Source of the DNA: CAG-390 sp964579135
GTDB lineage: Bacteria; Bacillota; Clostridia; Oscillospirales; CAG-272
DNA length: 26,287 nt
Reading direction: 5' to 3'
NCBI GenBank assembly: GCA_964579135.1
Contig: CAZOFD010000024.1
Location: 1 to 26,287 of the forward strand
The notes under the pieces are model-generated. The model was not told the origin of the DNA. It searched no databases and saw only the letters and a list, made by a program, of their open reading frames with translations. Both the position numbers and the translations under genes were made by a program. Positions 1 to 6,761 of this stretch are shown piece by piece (the first letter of the stretch is position 1; the number at the start of each line of letters is the position of its first letter).

Positions 1-1
1 T

Positions 2-826
2 ATGCTGCGCGACGTCGGCGCCTGCTTCTCCGTTAACAATATGCTTCGCGCCGAGTGCTACAAGCAGAGAATGGAAAAGGGGCTTTCGTTCCTTGAATTC
101 AACTATATGATAATGCAGAGCTACGACTTTTATATGCTTTATCAAAAGTACGGTTGCAACCTGCAGTTCGGCGGCGACGACCAGTGGTCCAATATGCTCG
201 GCGGTACCGAGCTTATTCGCCGCAAACTCGGAAAAGACGCAAGCGCGATGACGATAACCCTCTTGCTCAATTCAGAGGGTAAAAAGATGGGCAAAACGCA
301 ATCCGGTGCGGTTTGGCTCGACCCCGCGAAAACTTCTCCGTACGATTTTTATCAGTACTGGAGGAACGTCGGCGACGCGGACGTTTTGAAATGCCTGCGT
401 ATGCTTACTTTCCTGCCGCTCGAACAGATCGACGAGATGGACAAGTGGGAGGGGAGCGAACTCAACCGTGCCAAGGAGATCCTGGCGTACGAGCTGACGA
501 AACTTGTCCACGGCAAAGAAGAGGCGGCTCGTGCCGAGGCAAGCGCAAAGGCGCTCTTCGGCGCGGGAGCCGACGGCGATATCCCGACCGTTGAGATCGA
601 CGAAGCGGACTTGGCTCCGGACGGCGCGGATATAATGACGCTTATGGTAAAAGCCGGTCTCGTCGCTTCCAAATCCGACGCGCGTCGCGCGATCGTTCAG
701 GGCGGAGTGACCGTTGACGGCGAAAAAGTCTCGGATATAAAGCTTACCCTCGGCACCGACGAGCTTCGCGCCGGCAAGGTGCTTCGCAGAGGCAAAAAGG
801 CTTATAAAAAGGTTGTGCTCAAATAA
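2..826 (+). CDS. tyrS: Tyrosyl-tRNA synthetase, C-terminal two thirds (5' truncated by window edge)
   Basis: Class I aminoacyl-tRNA synthetase that charges tRNA-Tyr in the cytoplasm. The frame is open from the first bases, so the N-terminal part with the HIGH motif lies outside the window; 274 of roughly 400 residues are present. Visible are the tyrosine-pocket segment with QFGGDDQWSN, the signature loop KMGKT (nt 284-298, the TyrS version of KMSKS) followed by GAVWLDP, an anticodon-binding helical region, and a C-terminal S4 RNA-binding domain from about residue 208 (MVKAGLVASKSDARRAI). The gene ends in TAA and is followed by a perfect 17-bp terminator hairpin. The opposite gene converges on the same hairpin. 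Confidence 0.97.
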   Translation: MLRDVGACFSVNNMLRAECYKQRMEKGLSFLEFNYMIMQSYDFYMLYQKYGCNLQFGGDDQWSNMLGGTELIRRKLGKDASAMTITLLLNSEGKKMGKTQSGAVWLDPAKTSPYDFYQYWRNVGDADVLKCLRMLTFLPLEQIDEMDKWEGSELNRAKEILAYELTKLVHGKEEAARAEASAKALFGAGADGDIPTVEIDEADLAPDGADIMTLMVKAGLVASKSDARRAIVQGGVTVDGEKVSDIKLTLGTDELRAGKVLRRGKKAYKKVVLK

Positions 827-864
827 TTTCGCGAGCGATTGAGAAAAATCAATCGGTTGCAAAA

Positions 865-910
865 GGCTCGGAGTCGGCGCGTCCTCGCGCCGACTCCGAG
901 CCTCGTTTTA
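865..910. terminator. Bidirectional intrinsic terminator between tyrS and the TIGR04086 gene
   Basis: A perfect 17-bp inverted repeat (865-881 with 886-902) closes on a TCCT tetraloop. On the plus strand it is followed by TCGTTTTATTTTG. On the minus strand it is followed by TTTTGC. It sits between the stop codons of two convergent genes, so it can end both transcripts. Confidence 0.93.
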
Positions 911-1351
911 TTTTGCGCGGCGTCTTTTTTTCTTTTTTCTTTTCGTGCGCGAGAGCGAAGAGGCGGCAAACGCACCCACGAGCGAAAAGCAGGGAATGGC
1001 TGCGACGGAGAATACGTGCGCGAGTGCGTTTGTCGTGCCGCCGCCCGTAAAAAGGCGAGCGGAGATCACCGTAAGGACCGGCACGGCGGAGGAGGCGAGG
1101 CTCGCGGTATATCGTTTTGCACCGTCGAGGCGTTTGGCGGCAAACGCACCGCCGACGCCGGCGCCGCCGTACAGCGCGATAAGCGCACCGCACGCTCCGA
1201 GCGGCTCGGGATCGGGAAAGCGGAAAACGACTGCGGCGAAAACGGGCAGGGCGCAAAGCCCCGCGGCAAGCGAGAGCGCACCGCCCGCGAAGACAGTCGC
1301 GATAAAAGAACGTGGTGCACGCGGGGGGCGCCGCAAACTCTTTTTGTCCAT
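908..1351 (-). CDS. TIGR04086 / YrzE-like small integral membrane protein
   Basis: Encodes a 147-residue hydrophobic protein of unknown function. It has four predicted membrane segments (about residues 17-43, 48-70, 80-101 and 107-130), glycine- and alanine-rich, ending in a strongly basic tail (KRKKKKRRRAK). Assignment to the TIGR04086/YrzE family rests on size, four-helix topology and position directly downstream of yajC, as in Bacillus; no catalytic motif is visible. The start is ATG at 1351. Its GGAGG Shine-Dalgarno (minus strand, 1359-1363) is buried in the 3' arm of a hairpin whose U-run forms the spacer to the ATG, which is unusual. It probably shares the yajC transcript. Confidence 0.75.
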   Translation of the reverse strand: MDKKSLRRPPRAPRSFIATVFAGGALSLAAGLCALPVFAAVVFRFPDPEPLGACGALIALYGGAGVGGAFAAKRLDGAKRYTASLASSAVPVLTVISARLFTGGGTTNALAHVFSVAAIPCFSLVGAFAASSLSRTKRKKKKRRRAK

Positions 1352-1404
1352 AAAAAAGCCTCCGATAAATATTGTCGATACAATATATTTATCGGAGACT
1401 TTTT
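1352..1404 (-). terminator. Hairpin with U-run between yajC and the TIGR04086 gene, overlapping the latter's RBS
   Basis: Read on the minus strand, the arm at 1404-1381 pairs with 1374-1352 through a six-base loop, with one two-base bulge and one mismatch. The core includes CTCCGATAAAT pairing with ATTTATCGGAG. The 3' arm ends in a run of six T directly before the ATG at 1351. It looks like an intrinsic terminator, but the GGAGG ribosome binding site of the next gene lies inside its stem, so it may also control translation. Confidence 0.75.
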
Positions 1405-1412
1405 ATATTCGG

Positions 1413-1736
1413 TTATTTTTTCTCGGGTGCGGCTTCTTCGGGTGCGTTTGCCGGTACCAAAACTCTCGAAACGGAAGTTTTTAAGAGCTGGATGCGCGAC
1501 TTTTCACGCGACGATACGATTGTGATGAATTCGTCGCCGCCGATGGAGACGATCGTACCGACGATGCCTCCGATCGTAACGATCTCATCGCCGACGGAGA
1601 GCCCGTTGCGCATATTTTGAGTTTCTTTTTCTTGCTTTTTTTGCGGTCTTATCATAAAAAAGTAAAATACGACAAGCAAAACAACTATCATTATAAGCGA
1701 GCCCCAAGTGCTTGCGTCCGCAAGGAACATATTCAT
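1413..1736 (-). CDS. yajC: YajC, preprotein translocase accessory subunit
   Basis: Small membrane protein that associates with SecDF and SecYEG in protein export. The 107 residues show the family pattern: a short N-terminus, one transmembrane helix (about residues 12-29), the hallmark FMIRPQKKQEKE after the helix, then a soluble domain with GDEIVTIGGIVGTIVSI. An acidic, proline/alanine-rich tail (EEAAPEKK) ends the protein. The start is ATG at 1736, preceded by GGGAGG (1745-1750), and a consensus promoter lies just upstream. It is divergent from rimM. secD and secF are not in the window. Confidence 0.96.
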   Translation of the reverse strand: MNMFLADASTWGSLIMIVVLLVVFYFFMIRPQKKQEKETQNMRNGLSVGDEIVTIGGIVGTIVSIGGDEFITIVSSREKSRIQLLKTSVSRVLVPANAPEEAAPEKK

Positions 1737-1767
1737 CGATTTGTCCTCCCTTATATTATTTTACAGT

Positions 1768-1796
1768 ATTATACAATAAAAAAAGGCAATATTCAA
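1768..1796 (-). promoter_or_regulatory. SigA-type promoter for yajC
   Basis: On the minus strand, TTGAAT (1791-1796) and TATAAT (1768-1773) are separated by exactly 17 nt. The predicted transcript start is about 25 nt before the yajC start codon. Confidence 0.8.
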
Positions 1797-1845
1797 GTAA
1801 AAAGGCAAAAAAAGTTCTTTCGGGCGAAAAAAAACGAGCCGACGG

Positions 1846-1874
1846 TTGAAAATATCGGTGCGGTGTGGTATACT
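1846..1874 (+). promoter_or_regulatory. SigA-type promoter for rimM-trmD
   Basis: TTGAAA (1846-1851) and TATACT (1869-1874) are separated by 17 nt, with TG one base before the -10 (extended -10). It lies about 90 nt upstream of rimM and is divergent from the yajC promoter. The 5' leader of about 80 nt shows no obvious structure. Confidence 0.8.
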
Positions 1875-1962
1875 TAGTTTTGAAAACTCGCCCGTTGCGC
1901 CGTCCGCAAAGGCGGTGTTGCGGTTTCGGAGCGGCTATGCTCGGTACTTTTTCGGAGGGAAT

Positions 1963-2469
1963 ATGGGCGACTATCTTGAATGCGGTAAAATAATAAACAC
2001 GCACGGTCTTGCCGGCGAGGTCAAACTCGAATCGTGGTGCGATTCGCCGAACGTTTTGGCAGAGCTCGGCACGATATTTTTGCGGAACGGGGGCGATTTT
2101 TCGCCGATTGCCGTTACGCGCGCATACGTTAAAGGTAGATTCGTTTTCGCCCGGCTTGAAGGTGTGGATACCGTGGAAAAAGCTAACGAAATGCGCGATA
2201 CGGTCGTGTATGCGCGGCGCGAGGACGTGCCGCTTGCCGCCGGTGCTTGCTTTATAGCGGATCTTATCGGCTTGCCCGTGATAGATGCCGACAGCGGCAA
2301 ACTCTACGGTACGGTATCCGATGTTTTCAACGCCGGAGCGTCCGATATATACACGGTGGCGACGCCGCAAGGCGAAAGAATGATGCCGGCGGTCGCGGAA
2401 TTTGTCGACAGGATAGAGATCGGCGAGGGGATATATATCAGACCTATCGAGGGAATGTTTGACGTATGA
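1963..2469 (+). CDS. rimM: Ribosome maturation factor RimM
   Basis: Assembly factor that binds S19 and helps 30S head maturation. The 168-residue protein has the N-terminal RimM beta-barrel, opening with YLECGKIINTHGLAGEVKLE, and a C-terminal PRC-barrel (about residues 90-168, including DLIGLPVIDADSGKLYGTV). The start is ATG at 1963, because GGAGGG at 1954-1959 is correctly spaced and the family N-terminus begins there; the frame is open further upstream but has no homology. It overlaps trmD by four bases (ATGA), so the two are translationally coupled. The usual neighbours rpsP and rplS are absent. Confidence 0.96.
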   Translation: MGDYLECGKIINTHGLAGEVKLESWCDSPNVLAELGTIFLRNGGDFSPIAVTRAYVKGRFVFARLEGVDTVEKANEMRDTVVYARREDVPLAAGACFIADLIGLPVIDADSGKLYGTVSDVFNAGASDIYTVATPQGERMMPAVAEFVDRIEIGEGIYIRPIEGMFDV

Positions 2470-3158
2470 GATTCGATATTATGACGCTTTTCCCCGAGCT
2501 TGTCGACGGAGTGCTTTCCGCGAGTATTATCGGCAGAGCGCGCAAAGCGGGCAAGATAGAAGTTTTTGCCCACGATATAAGGGATTTCAGCGAGGATAAA
2601 AACCGCCGCGTGGACGATACGCCGTACGGCGGCGGCAAGGGGATGCTTATGGCGGCGCCCCCGGTGTACAACTGCTTCTGCGCCGTAAAAGCCGCGTCGG
2701 ACGCGGAGCCGACGCGAGTTGTCTATATGTCGCCCAAGGGCAAGGTGCTTACGCAAAGTCGGGCAACGGAACTGGCTCGCGATTATAAAAGACTTATAAT
2801 CCTTTGCGGTCACTACGAGGGAGTCGATCAAAGAGTGATAGACGAGATCGTGGACGAGGAGATATCCATAGGCGATTACGTACTGACGGGCGGAGAGATA
2901 CCCGCCTGTATATTGGTGGATTGCGTCGCGCGTACCGTGGACGGAGTGCTTTCCGCCCCGGAGTGCTACGAGAGCGAGAGCATCGCTTGCGGTATGCTCG
3001 AATATCCGCAATATACCAGACCGTACGAATTCCACGGCGTTAAAGTGCCCGATGTCTTGCTGTCCGGGCACCACGCCAAGATAGACGAATGGAGAAGAGA
3101 AGAGGCGATGCGGATAACGCGGTCGCGCCGCCCCGAACTTCTTGATGACGAGGGATAA
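2466..3158 (+). CDS. trmD: tRNA (guanine-N1-)-methyltransferase TrmD
   Basis: Makes m1G37 next to the anticodon of tRNAs reading CNN codons, which prevents +1 frameshifting. The 230 residues match the SPOUT-fold family in length. Seen directly: the N-terminal MRFDIMTLFPE, DDTPYGGGKGM (residues 50-60), the S-adenosylmethionine-binding knot with CGHYEGVDQRV (from residue 114), and SIGDYVLTGGE. Start and stop overlap rimM by ATGA. A polymerase-like membrane protein follows after 39 nt with its own strong RBS. rplS, normally downstream, is missing. Confidence 0.98.
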   Translation: MRFDIMTLFPELVDGVLSASIIGRARKAGKIEVFAHDIRDFSEDKNRRVDDTPYGGGKGMLMAAPPVYNCFCAVKAASDAEPTRVVYMSPKGKVLTQSRATELARDYKRLIILCGHYEGVDQRVIDEIVDEEISIGDYVLTGGEIPACILVDCVARTVDGVLSAPECYESESIACGMLEYPQYTRPYEFHGVKVPDVLLSGHHAKIDEWRREEAMRITRSRRPELLDDEG

Positions 3159-3197
3159 AATGCCGACGTGTTTTCGGCTGAAAAGGAGGTGCCCGAG

Positions 3198-5174
3198 ATG
3201 AAGACCGTTGACGGGGAGCGCGGAAAAGGCGCGATAGCCTCGGCTTGCGCGGCGCTTGGCAAAAAAATGCGCGGCGGACTCGCGGCGCGAATATTTTCAT
3301 CGTACGATACCGCAAACAAGCTTTTGAACGATTCCGCGGCGGCTGGTATCGTGCGCGGACTTACGGAAAAAAAGGACGGAGTTTTGCGGCGTATAAGAAA
3401 ACGAATCTCCCGAGGGTTTGAAAATTCGACGATCGCAAAAGCCTTTTCGTATTTTGCCGACGTGCTTTTGGGTGCGTCCGTAAAAGCATACGGCGCGTTT
3501 CTTTTCTCTTTCGGTGCGTACACGCTTTTGACGTACTTTATGCAAGCGTTCGTTTTCGACGCGGCGGTCGCAGAGTCGACGCCGCTTTTCGCCGGGGCGG
3601 CTTTGTGCGCGGCGATACCGTTGCTCGTTTCTTCGCAAACGCTCGGCGTGGCGATCGAGTCGGGGTTCCTTTTCGGCAAGTCGATAACGGATGTCTTCGG
3701 CGCGCGCGCAAATCGCCCCGGAGCCGAAAAGGCTCGCAGCGTGAGGTTCGGTTTGCCTGTGCTGTGCGGCGTCGTATGCGGGGCGGCAACGTATTTCGTC
3801 TCCCCGGCAAAGATAGTTCTCTCGCTTTTTGCCGCGATTGCGGTTTGGTTCGTTGCGTGTTGCCCCGAGGCGGGGGTCGTGCTGTTGATCTTTTGCGTGC
3901 CGTTCGTCTCGCTTGCGGAAGCACCGTCGTTTGTTCTCGGGCTTATGGTTGCGGTAACTGCGTTGTCGTATCTCTTTAAGTTGATCCGCGGCAAACGCGT
4001 TTTTAAATTCGGCATTGCGGAACTCGGCGTTTTGGCATTTTTGCTGTTGACGCTGTCGGGCGGTATTACGGCAAACGGCAAGGCGGATCTTTACCCGGCG
4101 CTTATGCACTGCGCGATGATATCCGCTTGCTTTTTGGCTGTAAATCTTATCAGAACGAAAAAACAGTTGCTTGCGTGCTTGCGCGCGCTGGTCGTTTCCG
4201 CGGCGATCACCTCCGGCGCGGGTATACTGCAGTATATGGCAGGTCAAGCCACGAGCGGAATGCTCGACGGTTCGCTTTTCGGCGGAATATCCGGCAGAGC
4301 GGACGCTTTCTTCGGCAATCCGAACGTTCTTGCGTTTTATCTTATCGCCGCTTTTCCGTCCGTACTCGCTTTGCTTTTTATAAAGGGTAAAAGAAAAACG
4401 CGGGCGTTTGCTTTCGTTGCGTCGGTGTTGACTTTCGTTTGCGTTATATTGACGTGGTCACGTGCCGCATGGGTCGGGATGGCATTTTCCGTCATCTTGT
4501 TTCTTTTGTCGATAAGTGCGCTGACGCTTGCTTTTTTGCCGTGCTTTGCCGGCGGTGCGGCTTTGGCTGCTTTGCTTTTGCCCGGCAGCTTCGGGGCAAG
4601 ACTTTCGAATTTTGCAAGCCGCGCGGACACTGCCAACGCATATCGCCTTAAAACTTGGGCGAACGTGTGGCAAATGCTCGGCGATAACGCCGTGTGCGGC
4701 ATAGGTGCGGGCAACGCTTCGTTTGAGCGAGTGTATTCGCTTTATGCCTCCGCGGGGACGGAAACGTTGCCTCATTCGCACAGCCTGTATATGCAGCTTG
4801 TTTTGCAATTCGGCATACTCGGCGTTTTGTTGCTCGGCGTCGCGATATTCTTTTCGGCGCAAAAATGCATATCTTTTGCCGTGCGCAAGGGGGCTGACGC
4901 GGAGATAAGGATTATCGCACTGGCGTCGCTCTCGGGTATGGTCGCGTTGCTTGCGACGGGTGTTTTCGATTATACGTGGTACTCTTATCGCGTCGAGTTT
5001 TTGTTTTGGGCGTTGGCGGGTATATCGAGCGCCGCCGTCGACCTCGGAAGCGCGGAGCTGCAAAAGGAGAAAGCGTGCGACGCTTTTGAAAATACGAGTG
5101 AATTTGCCGAGGTCCTGATTCCCGTTTGCACACGCGGCGAACAGGCGGAGGACGTATGCGACAAGGAAGAATAA
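3198..5174 (+). CDS. O-antigen ligase / Wzy-type polysaccharide polymerase-like membrane protein
   Basis: Large polytopic membrane protein of 658 residues with roughly a dozen hydrophobic segments. An N-terminal cytosolic region of about 80 residues is rich in basic residues. Features typical of the Wzy_C / O-antigen ligase superfamily are FGNPN (F372), TWSRAAW (W420-R422) and the periplasm-side loop with HSHSLYMQ (H526) followed by a long hydrophobic helix. Such proteins join or polymerise lipid-linked glycans, or transfer them to acceptors. The substrate cannot be read from sequence. The start is ATG at 3198, with GGAGGT at 3185-3190. Two DUF4330-like proteins follow closely. No glycosyltransferase or flippase is nearby, so this is not a classical polysaccharide locus. 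Confidence 0.82.
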   Translation: MKTVDGERGKGAIASACAALGKKMRGGLAARIFSSYDTANKLLNDSAAAGIVRGLTEKKDGVLRRIRKRISRGFENSTIAKAFSYFADVLLGASVKAYGAFLFSFGAYTLLTYFMQAFVFDAAVAESTPLFAGAALCAAIPLLVSSQTLGVAIESGFLFGKSITDVFGARANRPGAEKARSVRFGLPVLCGVVCGAATYFVSPAKIVLSLFAAIAVWFVACCPEAGVVLLIFCVPFVSLAEAPSFVLGLMVAVTALSYLFKLIRGKRVFKFGIAELGVLAFLLLTLSGGITANGKADLYPALMHCAMISACFLAVNLIRTKKQLLACLRALVVSAAITSGAGILQYMAGQATSGMLDGSLFGGISGRADAFFGNPNVLAFYLIAAFPSVLALLFIKGKRKTRAFAFVASVLTFVCVILTWSRAAWVGMAFSVILFLLSISALTLAFLPCFAGGAALAALLLPGSFGARLSNFASRADTANAYRLKTWANVWQMLGDNAVCGIGAGNASFERVYSLYASAGTETLPHSHSLYMQLVLQFGILGVLLLGVAIFFSAQKCISFAVRKGADAEIRIIALASLSGMVALLATGVFDYTWYSYRVEFLFWALAGISSAAVDLGSAELQKEKACDAFENTSEFAEVLIPVCTRGEQAEDVCDKEE

Positions 5175-5198
5175 ATCTGAAAAACGGAGAAGAGCAAA

Positions 5199-5765
5199 AT
5201 GAACGATCGCGAACGGCTTAACGAGATCAACGACGGCTCCGTACAAGATACGGTCGGAAGAAAGCCGAGAAAAAAGCGGAAGAACGGCGCTGTGCGTTTT
5301 AATTGGATCGATGCGGTGCTTATTTTGGCAGTCGTCGTCGCTCTCGGAACGATTATAGGCGTCTATTCGGGGAATTATATAGTATCGTCGAAAAAAGAGA
5401 ACGCCGCGATAATTTATACCGTAGAGATCGACGGACTCGGCGAGGAGATCTATTCCGCTCTCGACGTCTCGCGCGACGATATCGTCAGAAACGCAAAGGG
5501 TGACGTTATCGGCAAGGTCGAAAGCTTCGAACTCGAAACGAGCACGGAGCATAACGACAACACCGGCGAGGAGCTGGAATATCGAGACAGAAAAAAACTT
5601 ATCATCACCGTGTACGCCACCGTTTCCTCCACCGAGGCGGGATATTTCGTCGGCGGCGTGCGTATTGCCGTCGGAGCACGGTACGACGTGGATCTGCCGA
5701 ACTTTGTGGGTAGCGGCGTTTGCGTCGGCATAACCGAAGAAAATTCGAACGGAGGCGGAGCTTGA
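5199..5765 (+). CDS. DUF4330-like single-pass membrane protein, first copy
   Basis: 188-residue protein with a lysine/arginine-rich N-terminus (about residues 21-33), one transmembrane helix (about residues 34-58, opening FNWIDAVLIL) and an extracytoplasmic domain of about 130 residues. The domain has beta-strand character, ending in a segment with GVRIAVGARYDVDLPNF. Assignment to the DUF4330 family rests on this architecture; no enzymatic motif is visible. It starts at ATG 5199 behind GGAGAAG, 24 nt after the polymerase-like gene. Its TGA overlaps the ATG of the next, similarly built protein by one base (TGATG). The shared FNxxDAxxI opening and similar C-terminal motif suggest the two are distant paralogues. 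Function unknown. Confidence 0.72.
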   Translation: MNDRERLNEINDGSVQDTVGRKPRKKRKNGAVRFNWIDAVLILAVVVALGTIIGVYSGNYIVSSKKENAAIIYTVEIDGLGEEIYSALDVSRDDIVRNAKGDVIGKVESFELETSTEHNDNTGEELEYRDRKKLIITVYATVSSTEAGYFVGGVRIAVGARYDVDLPNFVGSGVCVGITEENSNGGGA

Positions 5766-6289
5766 TGAGACGAATAAAAAATACCGAAGCGACAAAGCGA
5801 AAGAGCCGCTTCAACGCGCCGGACGCTGCCATTATAGCCGTAACGTTGCTTATAGTCGTCGCGGCGGTGTGGAGATACGCCGTGTCGAAATGGAATATCG
5901 GCGCGGAATACGTCGAGTGTGAGGTGACTTTTAAGACCTCCAAGGTCGTATATACCGTTAACGGTATGCTCGAGGACGGCGAAAACGGAACGCAATTCTA
6001 TTTCGAGAACGGCGACGTTTTCGGTCGCCTTAAAAGCCATAGTTACGTTCCGTCGTCGTACTATATTCCGGGCGACGAGGGCAAAATGGAGTCCGCGCTT
6101 TACGACGAGAACACCTATATAGACGTAAAGGGTACGCTTTCCGCGCAACTGATCCTTAAGGACGGCAGATATATAACCTCCGACGGGGTGCATATCGCCG
6201 CGGGCGCAAAATTATCGCTTAAGACCGCAGGCTCGGATCTTACGGTCGAGATAATCTCGGTAAAACCCGTTGCCGATCACACAAAGTGA
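5765..6289 (+). CDS. DUF4330-like single-pass membrane protein, second copy
   Basis: 174-residue protein with a basic N-terminus, one transmembrane helix (about residues 16-40, opening FNAPDAAIIA) and an extracytoplasmic domain. The domain ends in GVHIAAGAKLSLKT, matching the GVRIAVGARYDVDL region of the preceding protein. The pair is therefore probably a diverged tandem duplication. Translation is coupled to the first copy by a TGATG overlap. No function is known. Context suggests it works with the O-antigen-ligase-like protein at the cell surface, but that is inference. The middle of the domain (FENGDVFGRLKSH) has no motif I recognise. Confidence 0.68.
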   Translation: MRRIKNTEATKRKSRFNAPDAAIIAVTLLIVVAAVWRYAVSKWNIGAEYVECEVTFKTSKVVYTVNGMLEDGENGTQFYFENGDVFGRLKSHSYVPSSYYIPGDEGKMESALYDENTYIDVKGTLSAQLILKDGRYITSDGVHIAAGAKLSLKTAGSDLTVEIISVKPVADHTK

Positions 6290-6354
6290 ACACGAAGTAG
6301 TCAAAATAACCACAAAACCGTCACAAACGAGTCCGATATTGAACATTTTGACTA

Positions 6355-6383
6355 TTGATTTCGCCGTTTGTGCTTGATATAAT
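6355..6383 (+). promoter_or_regulatory. SigA-type promoter for the HPr gene
   Basis: TTGATT (6355-6360) and TATAAT (6378-6383) are separated by 17 nt, with TG one base before the -10. The predicted start gives a leader of about 40 nt before the HPr start codon. An earlier TTGACT (6348-6353) is 24 nt from the -10, too far to be its -35. Confidence 0.75.
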
Positions 6384-6431
6384 ATTAATAATAACTTGTA
6401 TGCCCCACGTAAAAATATAAAGGAGCGCGAA

Positions 6432-6695
6432 ATGATACAACGTGACATTACCGTTAAAAACAGCGGCGGTCTGCACGCAAGACCGGCAACGTTCTTTATT
6501 CAAAAGGCCAATTCCTACAAAAGTTTGATTTGGGTCGTTAAGGATAACAGAAGGGTCAGCGCAAAGAGTCTGCTCGGCGTTTTGTCGATAGGTATCGCAC
6601 AAGGCATGACCGTTACTCTCGTTGCCGACGGCGAGGATGAGGTCGAAGCATTAAACGGGCTCGAAGCATTGGTCAACAGCGGATTAACGGAGTAA
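6432..6695 (+). CDS. ptsH: Phosphocarrier protein HPr
   Basis: Small cytosolic phosphoryl carrier of the PTS; in Gram-positive bacteria it also acts as a catabolite-repression effector after Ser46 phosphorylation. The 87 residues carry the active-site segment GGLHARPA with His15, and KSLLGVLSIGI with Ser46, both at canonical positions. This makes it HPr rather than Crh, which lacks His15. The start is ATG at 6432 behind AAGGAG. It has its own promoter and is followed by a terminator, with uvrC directly beyond. No Enzyme I or other PTS gene is in the window, so it may serve mainly in regulation; that is inference. HPr-family genes near uvrC fit a known Firmicutes gene neighbourhood. Confidence 0.96.
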   Translation: MIQRDITVKNSGGLHARPATFFIQKANSYKSLIWVVKDNRRVSAKSLLGVLSIGIAQGMTVTLVADGEDEVEALNGLEALVNSGLTE

Positions 6696-6711
6696 ATTTT
6701 ATTATAGCTTT

Positions 6712-6747
6712 AAACGGGCGGGAAACGGTTGATTCCCGTCCGTTTTT
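6712..6747 (+). terminator. Intrinsic terminator after HPr, abutting the uvrC RBS
   Basis: A 13-bp stem (6712-6724 with 6733-6745, one G-U pair) has an eight-base loop and a run of five T (6743-6747). The uvrC Shine-Dalgarno GGGGAGG begins at 6756, leaving no room for a separate promoter, so uvrC expression probably comes from read-through. Confidence 0.85.
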
Positions 6748-6761
6748 GCCAAAAAGGGGAG

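Noticed and set aside
839..1525. Plus-strand open frame of 228 codons opposite the TIGR04086 gene
   Set aside because: It passes through a strong terminator and gives a very basic, low-complexity product. The minus-strand genes have RBS and family support.
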